The translations under genes were made by a program, and so were the position numbers. A stretch of DNA of 64,000 bases from Actinomycetospora corticicola (lineage in GTDB: Bacteria > Actinomycetota > Actinomycetes > Mycobacteriales > Pseudonocardiaceae): NCBI RefSeq assembly GCF_013409505.1, contig NZ_JACCBN010000001.1, positions 1,674,001 through 1,738,000 of the forward strand, written 5' to 3'. The notes beneath the pieces are model-generated. The model was given only the letters and a program-made list of their open reading frames with translations. It did not search any database and was not told where the DNA came from. Below, one piece after another: positions 18,146 through 26,168 of the stretch; the first letter of the stretch is position 1, and each line of letters starts with the position of its first letter.

Positions 18146-19350
18146 GCGCTCACCCTCCTCCGGCGTGAGGGGAACCCTCGTGTCACGAGAGCGCTCGGAT
18201 CCTCCCCTCGCGAACGGGCGAGTGCCCAGGCAGCGAACGGGACCGCGCCGGCCCCGAGCGTCAGGTCGGCCTGCCACACGCTGCTGGTGAGCAGCAGCCA
18301 GAACCCGGCCGAGAGCACGGTCGGCGCGATCAGGACGGCGGCGGCGCACCAGCCGACCGCGCTCTCCGTGGTCGGCCGCAGCCGGACCAGCGCGGCGACC
18401 AGGAGGGCCAGCGCCAGGACCGCGATCCCGACGATGGCCGGGTGCAGACCGCGCTCGCCGGTCACCTTGGCGCCGACGTGCAGGGGCGAGAACCGGTCGG
18501 TCCCGCCGAGGAGGAACGGCACGATCAGCACCGCCCACGTGAGCGCGGCGATCCCGCCCACGAGCAGGCCGGCCCGCCACCCCTGTGGCAGGAAAGCGTC
18601 GTTGCTGTCAGTGGACGCCGGCAACGACGCTTTCCTGCCACGACGGGAGGGGCGCAACCCCACCGCCACGGCCACGATCACGACGACGAGCGCCAGGTGC
18701 GGCCGGGTGCACGTGGCGATCCCGAGAGCGACCGCCCCCGTCGTCAGGAACAGCGGGGAGCGGGCCCGCAACACCCAGGCCGCGGCCGCGACGGCGGGGA
18801 CGACGCTCGACACGAGGTCGTCGCCGACGAGGAACTCGCGCGCCACCTCGGGGGTGATCGCCACGAGCGCCCACAGCAGCGTCGGCGCCGGGCGCAGGCG
18901 CCACCCTCCGTTCAGCACCGGCAGCAGCACCAGCGTCCAGGCGACGTTCTGCCAGGCCGCGTGGCCGGTCAGCGCCCAGAACGGCGCGGCGAGGACCAGC
19001 GAGCCGGGGAGCGGGGTGATCGGGTTCCCGAGGTAGGTCAGGCCGGTGTACGGGTAGAGCCCGCCCGCGAGGCGGGTGAGCGCGACGTCGAGCGCGTCGG
19101 CGCGATCGCTGCCGAGGCCCGGGGTCCACGACGGCGGGCCGAGCACGAACGCGACCACCAGTCCGACGGCGACGACCGCGACCAGGCCGCCGAGCACCCA
19201 CCGCGGCGGACGCGCGACGTCGGCGGCCAGGACCAGCGCGACGATCACGACGTAGACGCCGACGACCGCCGGCGGCCCGCCGAGGGACATCGCCGGGAAG
19301 GTGGAGACGACGGCGAGGATCGCGCCGAGCGCGAGGGCGCCCGCCCTCAT
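18142..19350 (-). CDS. Polytopic membrane protein, possibly GT-C glycosyltransferase-like
   Basis: 402 residues with about ten hydrophobic segments. The segment GGLYPYTGLTYLGNPITPLPG after the third helix resembles the first extracellular loop of GT-C type lipid-sugar glycosyltransferases, but the usual acidic catalytic motif is not clear, so the assignment is tentative. A 57-base perfect-arm palindrome (18585-18641) lies in frame and encodes KASLPASTDSNDAFLPQ in a loop between helices. The last codons are basic. It overlaps genes on both sides by 4 bases (ATGA upstream, GTGA downstream), so this is a translationally coupled operon. Confidence 0.7.
   Translation of the reverse strand: MRAGALALGAILAVVSTFPAMSLGGPPAVVGVYVVIVALVLAADVARPPRWVLGGLVAVVAVGLVVAFVLGPPSWTPGLGSDRADALDVALTRLAGGLYPYTGLTYLGNPITPLPGSLVLAAPFWALTGHAAWQNVAWTLVLLPVLNGGWRLRPAPTLLWALVAITPEVAREFLVGDDLVSSVVPAVAAAAWVLRARSPLFLTTGAVALGIATCTRPHLALVVVIVAVAVGLRPSRRGRKASLPASTDSNDAFLPQGWRAGLLVGGIAALTWAVLIVPFLLGGTDRFSPLHVGAKVTGERGLHPAIVGIAVLALALLVAALVRLRPTTESAVGWCAAAVLIAPTVLSAGFWLLLTSSVWQADLTLGAGAVPFAAWALARSRGEDPSALVTRGFPSRRRRVSA
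18585..18641. repeat. 57-base palindromic element inside a membrane-protein gene
   Basis: Arms of 21 bases (18585-18605 and 18621-18641) pair perfectly around a 15-base loop. The arm begins GTGGCAGGAAAGCG. Bases 18612-18641 recur exactly at 24776-24805. The length is 19 codons, so the host reading frame is kept, like the protein-coding palindromic elements of Rickettsia. Confidence 0.8.
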
Positions 19351-20036
19351 CGGCGGCGCGGGGGGCGGCGGGGCGGACGGCGCTTCTCCACGGTCCGCCG
19401 CTTCTCCGAGGTGCGCGGCTTCTCCTCGGACCGCGGGGTCCGGGAGCTGTTCACCGTGCGTCCGCGGACGATGCCGATGAACTCCTCCATGTCCTCGCTG
19501 TTCTCCGCGTCCGGCCACGTGAGCGCGACCGCCGAGGTCGGAGCATCGGTGAGGGGCCGGTGGGTGAGGTCGCGGCGGTGGTGCAGGCGGGCCAGCGACA
19601 GGGGGAGGACCAGCACCCCGACGCCGGCGGCGACGAGCTCGATCGCGTCGGCGGTGGTCTCCGGGTCGGACACCGCGGCGCGGCCGGGCCGCTCGGTCCA
19701 GGGGAGGGTGTCGTCCTGCGGACGTTGGACGATCTCGTCGGCGAGGTCGTCGAGCGTGGCCTCCTCGGCCGCGGTGACCACGTGGTCCTTCGGCACCACG
19801 ACCACCGTGACCTCGGTGTAGAGCGGGATCGCGTGGAGCCCGGTCCGGTCGATCGGCAGCCGGACCAGGCCGGCGTCGAGCTCTCCGCCCCGGATCCGCG
19901 CCACGACCTCGTCGGTGGTCCCGAGGCCGACCTCCAGCGGGACCTGCGGACGACGCTCGGCCCACATCCGCGCCCACTTGTCGGGCGTGACGCCCGGGAC
20001 GTGGCCGAGCCGGAAGGCGGCGGGCTGCTCGGTCAC
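19347..20036 (-). CDS. LysR-type substrate-binding domain protein without HTH
   Basis: 229 residues. It opens directly in the periplasmic-binding-like effector domain of LysR regulators (FRLGHVPGVTPDKW to LTWPDAEN, about 8-185) and lacks the N-terminal winged helix. Instead it ends in a strongly basic, repetitive tail (about 190-229, with EEKPRTSEKRRTVEKRR and RRPPRRPPRRR) that could bind nucleic acid. It is divergent from the DUF5997 gene, a pairing known in actinobacteria. A TATCCT box lies 6 bases before GTG 20036, so the mRNA is probably leaderless. ATGA overlap with the downstream membrane gene. Confidence 0.78.
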   Translation of the reverse strand: MTEQPAAFRLGHVPGVTPDKWARMWAERRPQVPLEVGLGTTDEVVARIRGGELDAGLVRLPIDRTGLHAIPLYTEVTVVVVPKDHVVTAAEEATLDDLADEIVQRPQDDTLPWTERPGRAAVSDPETTADAIELVAAGVGVLVLPLSLARLHHRRDLTHRPLTDAPTSAVALTWPDAENSEDMEEFIGIVRGRTVNSSRTPRSEEKPRTSEKRRTVEKRRPPRRPPRRR

Positions 20037-20042
20037 CGAGGG

Positions 20043-20048
20043 AGGATA
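20043..20048 (-). promoter_or_regulatory. -10 element for the LysR-like gene
   Basis: TATCCT on the minus strand, 6 bases before GTG 20036, predicts a leaderless transcript. Confidence 0.5.
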
Positions 20049-20058
20049 ACGAGCCCGA

Positions 20059-20064
20059 TATCGT
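20059..20064 (+). promoter_or_regulatory. -10 element for the DUF5997 gene
   Basis: TATCGT, 6 bases before ATG 20071. With the opposite box at 20043-20048 it places two divergent promoters in a 34-base gap. Confidence 0.5.
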
Positions 20065-20070
20065 GGCCCC

Positions 20071-20469
20071 ATGGCCCGCCAGACGCAGACGATGAAACCC
20101 GCGACGGCGGCGAAGAAGCTCGGTGTACTGCTCGAGGCGACGCCCGCCGAGTTCCAGGAGGGCGTGGTCTCCCGCGAGGAGCTCGACGCCCTGCAGGCCG
20201 ACCCGCCGGAGTGGCTGCGCGACCTGCGTCGCGACGGTCCGCACCCGCGTCCCGTCGTCGCCGACCGGCTGGGCGTGTCGATCTCGGGGCTGGCGCGCGC
20301 GGAGATCACCGAGCCGCTCACCACCGAGCAGATCGCGGCCATCAAGGAGGAGCAGCCCGAGTGGCTGCGCAACGAGCGGAACCTGCGCGCCGAGACCCAG
20401 CGCGAGGAGGCCCGGCTCAAGGCCGAGAAGGCGGGGCAGGCCGAGCGGCCGAGGAGGGCGAGGGCCTGA
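20071..20469 (+). CDS. DUF5997 family protein
   Basis: 132 residues, cytoplasmic. It contains two similar segments, DPPEWLRDLRRDGPHPRPVVADRLGVS and KEEQPEWLRNERNLRAE, sharing PEWLR, around what looks like a helix-turn-helix (VVADRLGVSISGLARAEI). The C-terminus is a charged Lys/Arg/Glu helix. The family has no established function; the HTH-like stretch suggests it may supply the DNA-binding part missing from the divergent LysR-like protein, which is inference. The neighbouring cold-shock gene converges on it with a 4-base gap. Confidence 0.75.
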   Translation: MARQTQTMKPATAAKKLGVLLEATPAEFQEGVVSREELDALQADPPEWLRDLRRDGPHPRPVVADRLGVSISGLARAEITEPLTTEQIAAIKEEQPEWLRNERNLRAETQREEARLKAEKAGQAERPRRARA

Positions 20470-20473
20470 TCCC

Positions 20474-21421
20474 TCAGAGGCGCTCGACGCGGTCGGCCTG
20501 CGGGCCCCGGTCGCTCTGCCGCACCTTGTAGCGGACCCGGTCGCCCTTCTCCAGCGACTCCGACCCCACGATGACGGACACGTGGAGGAAGAGGTCGTCG
20601 CCGCCGGCGTCCGGGGTGATGAAGCCGAAACCGCGGTCGGCGTCGTAGCGCGCGACGACGCCCTCGCCGCCGCGCGCAGGCACGTTCTTCGACGGCGGCT
20701 TCGCAGCGGGTGCCGGCCGCTGCGGGGCGGCCTGCGGCTCGGCGGCGCCTCGGACCAGGCCGACGTTCCGGGCCTGCGGGCCCTTGTCCCCGGCGGCCAC
20801 GTCGAAGGCGACCCGGTCGCCCTCCGCGAGCCAGGTCAGCCCCTCGTCCAGCGCCCGGGCGTGGACGAAGACGTCCCCGTCGCCGGAGTCGGGGGTGATG
20901 AAGCCGAACCCCTTGTCCTCGTCATACCAGGCCACCGTGCCGTCGGCGCCGTCGCCGGTGCCGGTCGCGCTGCCGGTCGCGGCGGGGGCGCCGGCCTCCG
21001 GTCCCAGCGGGATCACGTGCCCGGCCTGCGGGCCGCGCTCGCCCTCGACCACGACGAAGGCCACCCGCTGCCCCTCGGCGACCACCCCGCCGGTCACGAT
21101 CGCGGAGCTGTGCACGAAGACGTCGGCGCCGCCGCCGTCCGGCGACGCGAAGCCGTACCCCTTGGCCGGCTCGTACCAGGTGACGGTGCCGAGCACCCCC
21201 AGGGCGCTGTCGGCGGCGACGTCGCCGGTGACGCGGACGCGGAGCGCCTGGGGGCCGCGGTCGTTCTCGCCCATCTCGAACTCGACGGCCTGGCCCTCGC
21301 GCAGCACCGTCCCGTCCCCGAGGACCGCGGAGGCGTGCACGAACACGTCCGGGCCCTCGTCGGGGGCGAGGAAGCCGAACCCCCGCTCGACGTCGAACCA
21401 ACGGACGGTTCCCTGCGGCAT
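20474..21421 (-). CDS. Four-domain cold-shock protein
   Basis: 315 residues made of four cold-shock domains (about 1-66, 75-140, 158-224 and 250-315) separated by Gly/Ala/Pro-rich linkers. Each keeps an RNP1-like GFGF or GYGF motif and an RNP2-like VFVH or LFLH motif, and each ends in (R/K)GPQA. Normal bacterial Csp proteins have one domain of about 67 residues. Four in tandem should bind longer single-stranded RNA or DNA. ATG 21421 gives a canonical Csp N-terminus ([18 protein letters not shown]). A 15-mer repeat copy and the tRNA-Leu terminator lie upstream. Confidence 0.88.
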   Translation of the reverse strand: MPQGTVRWFDVERGFGFLAPDEGPDVFVHASAVLGDGTVLREGQAVEFEMGENDRGPQALRVRVTGDVAADSALGVLGTVTWYEPAKGYGFASPDGGGADVFVHSSAIVTGGVVAEGQRVAFVVVEGERGPQAGHVIPLGPEAGAPAATGSATGTGDGADGTVAWYDEDKGFGFITPDSGDGDVFVHARALDEGLTWLAEGDRVAFDVAAGDKGPQARNVGLVRGAAEPQAAPQRPAPAAKPPSKNVPARGGEGVVARYDADRGFGFITPDAGGDDLFLHVSVIVGSESLEKGDRVRYKVRQSDRGPQADRVERL

Positions 21422-21458
21422 CAGTTGCTCCGGGTCGGACGGTGGACGGGCCCGCGCG

Positions 21459-21473
21459 ACCCGTCGTCGGGAA
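21459..21473 (-). repeat. Dispersed 15-mer, exact (reverse strand)
   Basis: Lies between the tRNA-Leu terminator and the cold-shock gene start, in the direction of both. Confidence 0.65.
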
Positions 21474-21479
21474 TGACAA

Positions 21480-21504
21480 AAGGGCCGTCGGATCGACGGC
21501 CCTT
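21480..21504 (-). terminator. Rho-independent terminator of tRNA-Leu
   Basis: Perfect 11-base arms (21480-21490 and 21494-21504) around a 3-base loop, with a short T run after the stem on the minus strand. It begins 6 bases past the tRNA 3' end. Confidence 0.85.
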
Positions 21505-21510
21505 CGTGTG

Positions 21511-21594
21511 TGTCCGAGGGGGGACTTGAACCCCCACCCCCTACTCGGGGACTAGCACCTCAAGCTAGCGCGTCTGCCATTCCGCCACTCGGAC
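21511..21594 (-). tRNA. tRNA-Leu (anticodon GAG)
   Basis: 84 bases without an encoded CCA. The acceptor stem pairs GTCCGAG (21594-21588) with CTCGGAC (21518-21512), followed by discriminator A. The anticodon stem CTAGC/GCTAG encloses TTGAGGT, giving anticodon GAG. A long variable arm (AGTCCCCGAGTAGGGG region) is the class II feature expected of leucine. The T-loop GGTTCAAGTCC is present. A strong terminator follows. Confidence 0.95.
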
Positions 21595-21669
21595 CTGCAG
21601 GAAGAAGACTACGACACCGGTCCCGCAGCGATCACACGGGGTGTCGCTACGGCTGGCAGGATGCGCCGC

Positions 21670-22986
21670 ATGGGTGCCGCCGAGGACGAGGTCGTGCAGC
21701 TCACGAGCGAGCTGATCCAGATCGACAGCAGCAACACCGGCGAGCTGGAGACGACGACGGGGGAGGCCGAGGCCGCCCGGTACGTCGACGCGAAGCTGCG
21801 CGAGGCCGGGTACGAGACCGAGATCGTCGAGTCCGGCGCGCCGGGCCGCGACAACGTCTTCTGCCGCCTCGAGGGCGCGGACCGGTCGCGGCCGGCGCTG
21901 CTGGTGCACGGCCACCTCGACGTGGTGCCGTTCAACGCCGAGGAGTGGTCGGTCCACCCGCTCTCCGGCGCGGTCCAGGAGGGCTACGTCTGGGGCCGCG
22001 GCGCGGTCGACATGAAGGACATGGACGCGATGATCCTGGCGCTCGCGCGTCAGTTCAAAGCTGAGGGGATCGTGCCCCCGCGCGACATCGTTTTCGCGTT
22101 CCTCGCCGACGAGGAGGCCGGCGGCGCGTACGGGTCGCACTGGCTCGCCGAGCACCGTCCCGACCTGTTCGAGGGCTGCTCCGAGGCGCTCGGCGAGGTC
22201 GGCGGCTTCTCGGTGACGCTCGGGGAGGACGTCCGCGTCTACCCCGTCATGACGGCGGAGAAGTCGATCGCCTGGATGAAGCTGCGGGTGCGCTCGCGCC
22301 CCGGGCACGGGTCGATGATCCACGACGAGAACGCCGTGACGATCCTGTCCGAGGCCGTCGCGCGCCTCGGCCGGCACCGCTTCCCGCTGACGCTCACCGA
22401 GTCGGTGCAGGGCTTCTTCGACGAGGTCACCCGCCTGACCGGCATCGAGTTCCCCACCGACTCGGCGGCCGCGCTCGACGGTGCCGTCGCGAAGCTCGGC
22501 GGGGTCGCCCGCGTGGTCGGCGCGACCACCCGCGACACCGCCAACCCGACGATGCTGCAGGCCGGCTACAAGGCCAACGTCATCCCGTCGACCGCCGAGG
22601 CGACCGTCGACTGCCGCGTCCTGCCGGGCCGTCAGGAGGCCTTCGAGCGGGAGCTCGACGAGATCCTCGGTCCCGACGTCGAGCGCGAGTGGATCCGCAA
22701 CCTCCCCGCCGTCGAGACCGAGTTCTCCGGCGACCTGGTCGACTGCATCACCACCGCGGTGCAGGCCGAGGACGGCGACGCCCGCACGCTGCCCTACATG
22801 ATGTCCGGCGGGACCGACGCGAAGGCGTTCGAGCAGCTCGGGATGCGCTGCTTCGGGTTCGCGCCCCTGCGGCTGCCCCCGGACCTCGACTTCACGGCGC
22901 TCTTCCACGGCATCGACGAGCGGGTGCCGGTCGACGCGCTGCAGTTCGGTGTCCGCGTGCTGGAGAGGATTCTGAGGACGTGCTGA
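21670..22986 (+). CDS. M20/M25/M40 family metallohydrolase
   Basis: 438 residues. Zinc-site segments are VHGHLDVVPFNAEEW, WGRGAVDMKDMDA, ADEEAGGAYGSHWL and the C-terminal MMSGGTDAKAF plus FHGIDE. The dimerization insert includes RSRPGHGSMIHDENAV. This is the carboxypeptidase/acylase branch, probably hydrolysing N-acylated amino acids or dipeptides; the exact substrate is open. ATG 21670 is preferred because GGCAGG lies 9 bases upstream; ATG 21661 directly abuts that site. It overlaps the SDR gene by 7 bases and starts a three-gene operon. Confidence 0.87.
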   Translation: MGAAEDEVVQLTSELIQIDSSNTGELETTTGEAEAARYVDAKLREAGYETEIVESGAPGRDNVFCRLEGADRSRPALLVHGHLDVVPFNAEEWSVHPLSGAVQEGYVWGRGAVDMKDMDAMILALARQFKAEGIVPPRDIVFAFLADEEAGGAYGSHWLAEHRPDLFEGCSEALGEVGGFSVTLGEDVRVYPVMTAEKSIAWMKLRVRSRPGHGSMIHDENAVTILSEAVARLGRHRFPLTLTESVQGFFDEVTRLTGIEFPTDSAAALDGAVAKLGGVARVVGATTRDTANPTMLQAGYKANVIPSTAEATVDCRVLPGRQEAFERELDEILGPDVEREWIRNLPAVETEFSGDLVDCITTAVQAEDGDARTLPYMMSGGTDAKAFEQLGMRCFGFAPLRLPPDLDFTALFHGIDERVPVDALQFGVRVLERILRTC

Positions 22987-23735
22987 CCGCACTGGTGACC
23001 GGTGGGGCCTCGGGGATCGGCGAGGCGGTGTCGCGGCGGTTGGCCGCCGCGGGCGCGAAGGTCGGCGTCGTCGACCGGGACGCCGTGGCCGCCTCCCGGG
23101 TGGCCGCCGAGATCGAGGGGCTCGCCGTGGCGTGCGACGTCACCTCCGAGTCGGCCCTCTCGAGCGCGTTCGCCGAGGTCGAGTCCTGGGGCGGGCGGCT
23201 CGACGTCGTGCACCTCAACGCGGGCTCCGTCGGCGGGCAGTCGGGGATCACCGACCTCGACGTCGCGGCCTACCGCACGGTGCTCGGCGTCAACGTCGAC
23301 CACGTCGTGTTCGGGCTGAACGCCGCCGTGCCGGCCCTCCGTCGCGCCGGCGGCGGGACGATCATCGCGACGGCGTCCCTCGCGGGCCTGGTCCCGCTGC
23401 CGGGCGACGCGATCTACACGCTCACCAAGCACGCCGTGGTCGGCTACGTCCGATCGGCCGCGGCGACGCTCGCGCCGGAGGGCATCCGCGCGATGGCGCT
23501 GTGCCCCGGGTTCGCCGACACCGCGCTCATCGCGCACATCAAGGAGCAGTTCGGCGACTTCCCGCTCCTGACGCCGGGCGACGTCGCCGACGCGGTCGAC
23601 GCCATGCTCGACCGCGGCGAGCCAGGGGAGTGCTGGTACGTGCAGCCCGGACGCGAGCCGGGGCCGTACGGCTTCCGCGGGGTGCCGGGGCCGCGGACGG
23701 GCGACGCACCTCCTTCGTTGTCCTGGGAGGGCTGA
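22980..23735 (+). CDS. Short-chain dehydrogenase/reductase
   Basis: 251-residue Rossmann-fold oxidoreductase. The cofactor motif TGGASGIG (TGxxxGxG) is near residue 7, NAG is near 80, and the catalytic Ser and YTLTK (YxxxK) lie near 138 and 150. The residue after the second strand is Asp (VVDRDAV), which favours NAD(H). The start GTG 22980 lies within the end of the M20 gene (7-base overlap). The last 25 residues are Pro/Gly-rich and unusual. The next gene begins 2 bases after its stop. Confidence 0.87.
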   Translation: MLTALVTGGASGIGEAVSRRLAAAGAKVGVVDRDAVAASRVAAEIEGLAVACDVTSESALSSAFAEVESWGGRLDVVHLNAGSVGGQSGITDLDVAAYRTVLGVNVDHVVFGLNAAVPALRRAGGGTIIATASLAGLVPLPGDAIYTLTKHAVVGYVRSAAATLAPEGIRAMALCPGFADTALIAHIKEQFGDFPLLTPGDVADAVDAMLDRGEPGECWYVQPGREPGPYGFRGVPGPRTGDAPPSLSWEG

Positions 23736-23737
23736 GG

Positions 23738-24694
23738 GTGCGCGGCTGGACGGTCACGTCGTTCGGGGAGCCGCGGGAGGTCCTGTCGCTGACGGATCTC
23801 CCGGAGCCTGCACCGGATTCCGGACGGCGGGTGGTGCGGGTCGAGGCGTCCTCGGTCAACTTCGCCGACATCCTGTACTGCCGCGGCACGTACCAGGAGA
23901 AGCCGCCGCTGCCGTTCACGCCGGGCCTCGAGGTGGCGGGCGTCGACGTGGAGACCGGCGAGCGGGTGTTCGGCCCGGCGGCGATGCCGCACGGCGGGTA
24001 CGCGGAGTACGCGGCCCTGTCGTGGGCCTACCCGTGGCCCGAGGGCATGTCGGCGGCGCAGGCGTCCGGGTTCTGGGTGGCCTACCAGACCGGGTGGTGC
24101 GCGCTGCACCACCGGACGTCGCTCTCGGCGGGCGACACGCTGCTGGTGCACGCGGCCGCCGGAGGCGTGGGCGCGGCGGCGGTGCAGCTGGGGAAGGCGG
24201 CGGGCGCGCGGGTGATCGCGACCGTGGGGTCGGCCGACAAGGAGGCCGTGGCCCGTCGCTGTGGCGCCGACGAGGTGCTGGTGCTGGACGCCGAGGCGAC
24301 CGCGCTGATCCCGGCGGTGAAGGAGCTGACCGACGGCCGCGGGGTGGACGTGGTCTACGACCCGGTCGGAGGCGACACCTTCGACGCCTCCCGCCGTGTC
24401 GTGGCGTGGGAGGGCCGCATCCTCGTCATCGGGTTCGCGGGCGGGCGGATCGCCGACGCCCCGACCAACCACGCGCTCGTGAAGAACTACGACGTCGTGG
24501 GCGTGCACTGGGCGGCCTACCAGAAGCGCTCGCCGGAGCTGATCGACGCGTGGCAGCGGGAGCTGGAGTCCCTGTGGGCCCGCCGCGCCATCGACCCGCT
24601 CGTGGGCGCGGAGTACACGCTGGAGCAGCTCCCGGACGCGCTGGACGCGATCGCCGCCCGCACGACGACGGGGCGGGTCGTCGTCACGCCGTGA
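23738..24694 (+). CDS. NADPH:quinone oxidoreductase family protein (zinc-free MDR)
   Basis: 318-residue medium-chain dehydrogenase/reductase. The N-terminal catalytic fold contains ASSVNFADILYCRGTYQ, typical of quinone reductases, and lacks the structural zinc cysteine cluster. The NADPH-binding loop AAAGGVGAAAVQLGKAAGA is near residue 135. It reduces quinones or enoyl compounds; substrate unknown. GTG 23738 has GGGAGG upstream within the end of the SDR gene. Third gene of the M20-SDR-QOR operon. Confidence 0.88.
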   Translation: MRGWTVTSFGEPREVLSLTDLPEPAPDSGRRVVRVEASSVNFADILYCRGTYQEKPPLPFTPGLEVAGVDVETGERVFGPAAMPHGGYAEYAALSWAYPWPEGMSAAQASGFWVAYQTGWCALHHRTSLSAGDTLLVHAAAGGVGAAAVQLGKAAGARVIATVGSADKEAVARRCGADEVLVLDAEATALIPAVKELTDGRGVDVVYDPVGGDTFDASRRVVAWEGRILVIGFAGGRIADAPTNHALVKNYDVVGVHWAAYQKRSPELIDAWQRELESLWARRAIDPLVGAEYTLEQLPDALDAIAARTTTGRVVVTP

Positions 24695-24743
24695 CGGGCC
24701 GACCCTGCTGAGCGAAGGGCGGCGGGCGTCCCGAGCCGGCCGA

Positions 24744-24758
24744 ACCCGCCGTCGGGAA
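24744..24758 (-). repeat. Dispersed 15-mer, exact (reverse strand)
   Basis: In the 122-base gap between the convergent quinone reductase and DUF5703 genes, downstream of DUF5703 on its sense strand. It lies 17 bases from a second repeat type at 24776. Confidence 0.7.
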
Positions 24759-24775
24759 AGTGGATTCCCTGCCAC

Positions 24776-24805
24776 TGGACGCCGGCAACGACGCTTTCCT
24801 GCCAC
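24776..24805. repeat. 30-base copy of half of the 18585 palindrome
   Basis: Identical over 30 bases to 18612-18641 (TGGACGCCGGCAACGACGCT and onward). Here the opposing arm is missing, so it cannot form the same hairpin. Confidence 0.75.
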
Positions 24806-24816
24806 AGAAGCAGGGC

Positions 24817-25065
24817 TCAGACCGACACGGCCTCGCGCATCCGCGAGAGCTTCCGGCGCAGCCACACCTTCCGGGTGCCGTCCGCGTAGAGCAGCGTCCG
24901 CGCCAGCTCCCACCCGCCGAACTGCGCCCGAAGGCCGAGCTCGGCCGTGGCGTTGAGCCGCGACACGTCGCGCGGCAGGCGGATCGGCTGGTACTCCCAG
25001 TCACCGTCGACGACGCCGGCCTCGAGGGTCATGCCGGCGGGGACGGACCGCTGCGAGTCACTCAC
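24817..25065 (-). CDS. DUF5703 family protein
   Basis: 82 residues. The core WEYQPIRLPRDVSRLNA through FGGWELARTLLYADGTRKVWLRRK matches the conserved small DUF5703 family, common in actinobacteria and without assigned function. It is predicted cytoplasmic with a mainly beta core and a basic C-terminus. GTG 25065 is supported by AGGAGG six bases upstream. The aldo/keto reductase gene lies 36 bases upstream in the same direction. Confidence 0.78.
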   Translation of the reverse strand: MSDSQRSVPAGMTLEAGVVDGDWEYQPIRLPRDVSRLNATAELGLRAQFGGWELARTLLYADGTRKVWLRRKLSRMREAVSV

Positions 25066-25101
25066 GTGCAACCTCCTGGGTCGGCCGTCGACCACCGTAC
25101 G

Positions 25102-26091
25102 TCAGGTCCAGGGTGCGGGGGCGTCGTCGCCCGACCCCACGACGCCGAGGGGCACCAGAGGCGATGAGGACACGTCGTCGAGGGCACCGCGGATCGCCGG
25201 GGGCAGCGTCAGCTCCTCCGCCTCGAGCGACCCGAGGAGCTGCGCGCCGTCGCGCGCGCCCACGACGGGGGCCACGACGCCGGGCCGGTCGCGCACCCAG
25301 GCGAGGGCGACCGCGAGCGGCGAGGTGCCCAGTCCGTGCGCGGCCGTGACCACGGCCTGCACGATCCGGGCCGCCCGGTCGGTGCGCCGCGCGCCGACGT
25401 AGGGGCCCAGGTGGGCGGACGCGCCGCGGGAGTCGGCGGGCGTGCCGTCGCGGTACTTGCCGGTGAGCACCCCGCGGCCCAGCGGGGCCCACGGCAGCAG
25501 GCCGAGCCCGTGGTACTCGGCCGCCGGGAGCACCTCGTCCTCCACGGAGCGATCGAGCAGCGAGTACTCCGACTGCACGCTGACCAGCGGCAGCCCTGCC
25601 GAACGGGCCGCCGCGGCGACCTGCCAGCCGGCGTAGTTGGCGATCCCGGCGTAGCGCACCCGGCCCGACGACACCGCGAGGTCCACCGCCGAGAGCGTCT
25701 CGTCCAGCGGTACCTCGGGGTCCCAGGCGTGGAGCTGCCAGAGGTCGACGTAGTCGGTGCCCATCCGGGCCAGCGAGGCGTCCAGGGAGGCCAGCAGCGA
25801 GGCGCGGGAGGCCCCGCCGCCGAACGGGCCGTCCTCGCGGCGGGCGCCGGCCTTCGTGGCCACCACCACCTCGCTGCGGGGGATCACGTCGGCGAACAGC
25901 CCGCCGAGGATCGCCTCGGCCTCGCCGTCGGCGTAGACGTCGGCGGTGTCGACGAGGGTGCCGCCCGCGTCGAGGAACGCCAGGAGCGCGGCCCCCGCCT
26001 CGTCGGCGTCGGTGTCGCGGCCCCACGTCATGGTGCCGAGCGCGAGTCGCGAGACCCGTAGCCCGCTGGCACCGAGTCGTCGCTGTTCCAC
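25102..26091 (-). CDS. Aldo/keto reductase
   Basis: 329-residue TIM-barrel NADPH-dependent oxidoreductase. The catalytic tetrad is visible: Asp and Tyr in LVDTADVYADG, Lys in VVVATKAG and His in WQLHAWD. The cofactor-binding end contains GARDGAQL near the C-terminus. This is the YajO/YhdN-like branch acting on carbonyl compounds. A TACGCT box lies 8 bases before GTG 26091, suggesting a leaderless message. Divergent from uppP across 77 bases. Confidence 0.88.
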   Translation of the reverse strand: MEQRRLGASGLRVSRLALGTMTWGRDTDADEAGAALLAFLDAGGTLVDTADVYADGEAEAILGGLFADVIPRSEVVVATKAGARREDGPFGGGASRASLLASLDASLARMGTDYVDLWQLHAWDPEVPLDETLSAVDLAVSSGRVRYAGIANYAGWQVAAAARSAGLPLVSVQSEYSLLDRSVEDEVLPAAEYHGLGLLPWAPLGRGVLTGKYRDGTPADSRGASAHLGPYVGARRTDRAARIVQAVVTAAHGLGTSPLAVALAWVRDRPGVVAPVVGARDGAQLLGSLEAEELTLPPAIRGALDDVSSSPLVPLGVVGSGDDAPAPWT

Positions 26092-26099
26092 GGAGCGGG

Positions 26100-26105
26100 A
26101 GCGTA
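26100..26105 (-). promoter_or_regulatory. -10 element for the aldo/keto reductase gene
   Basis: TACGCT on the minus strand, 8 bases before GTG 26091; leaderless start predicted. Confidence 0.45.
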
Positions 26106-26153
26106 GGGGGAGGCACCCCCGGACCGACCGACGACACCCGCAGGGCCGTCCGA

Positions 26154-26159
26154 TAGCGT
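26154..26159 (+). promoter_or_regulatory. -10 element for uppP
   Basis: TAGCGT, 9 bases before GTG 26169; leaderless start predicted. Confidence 0.45.
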
Positions 26160-26168
26160 GCCGTTCCC

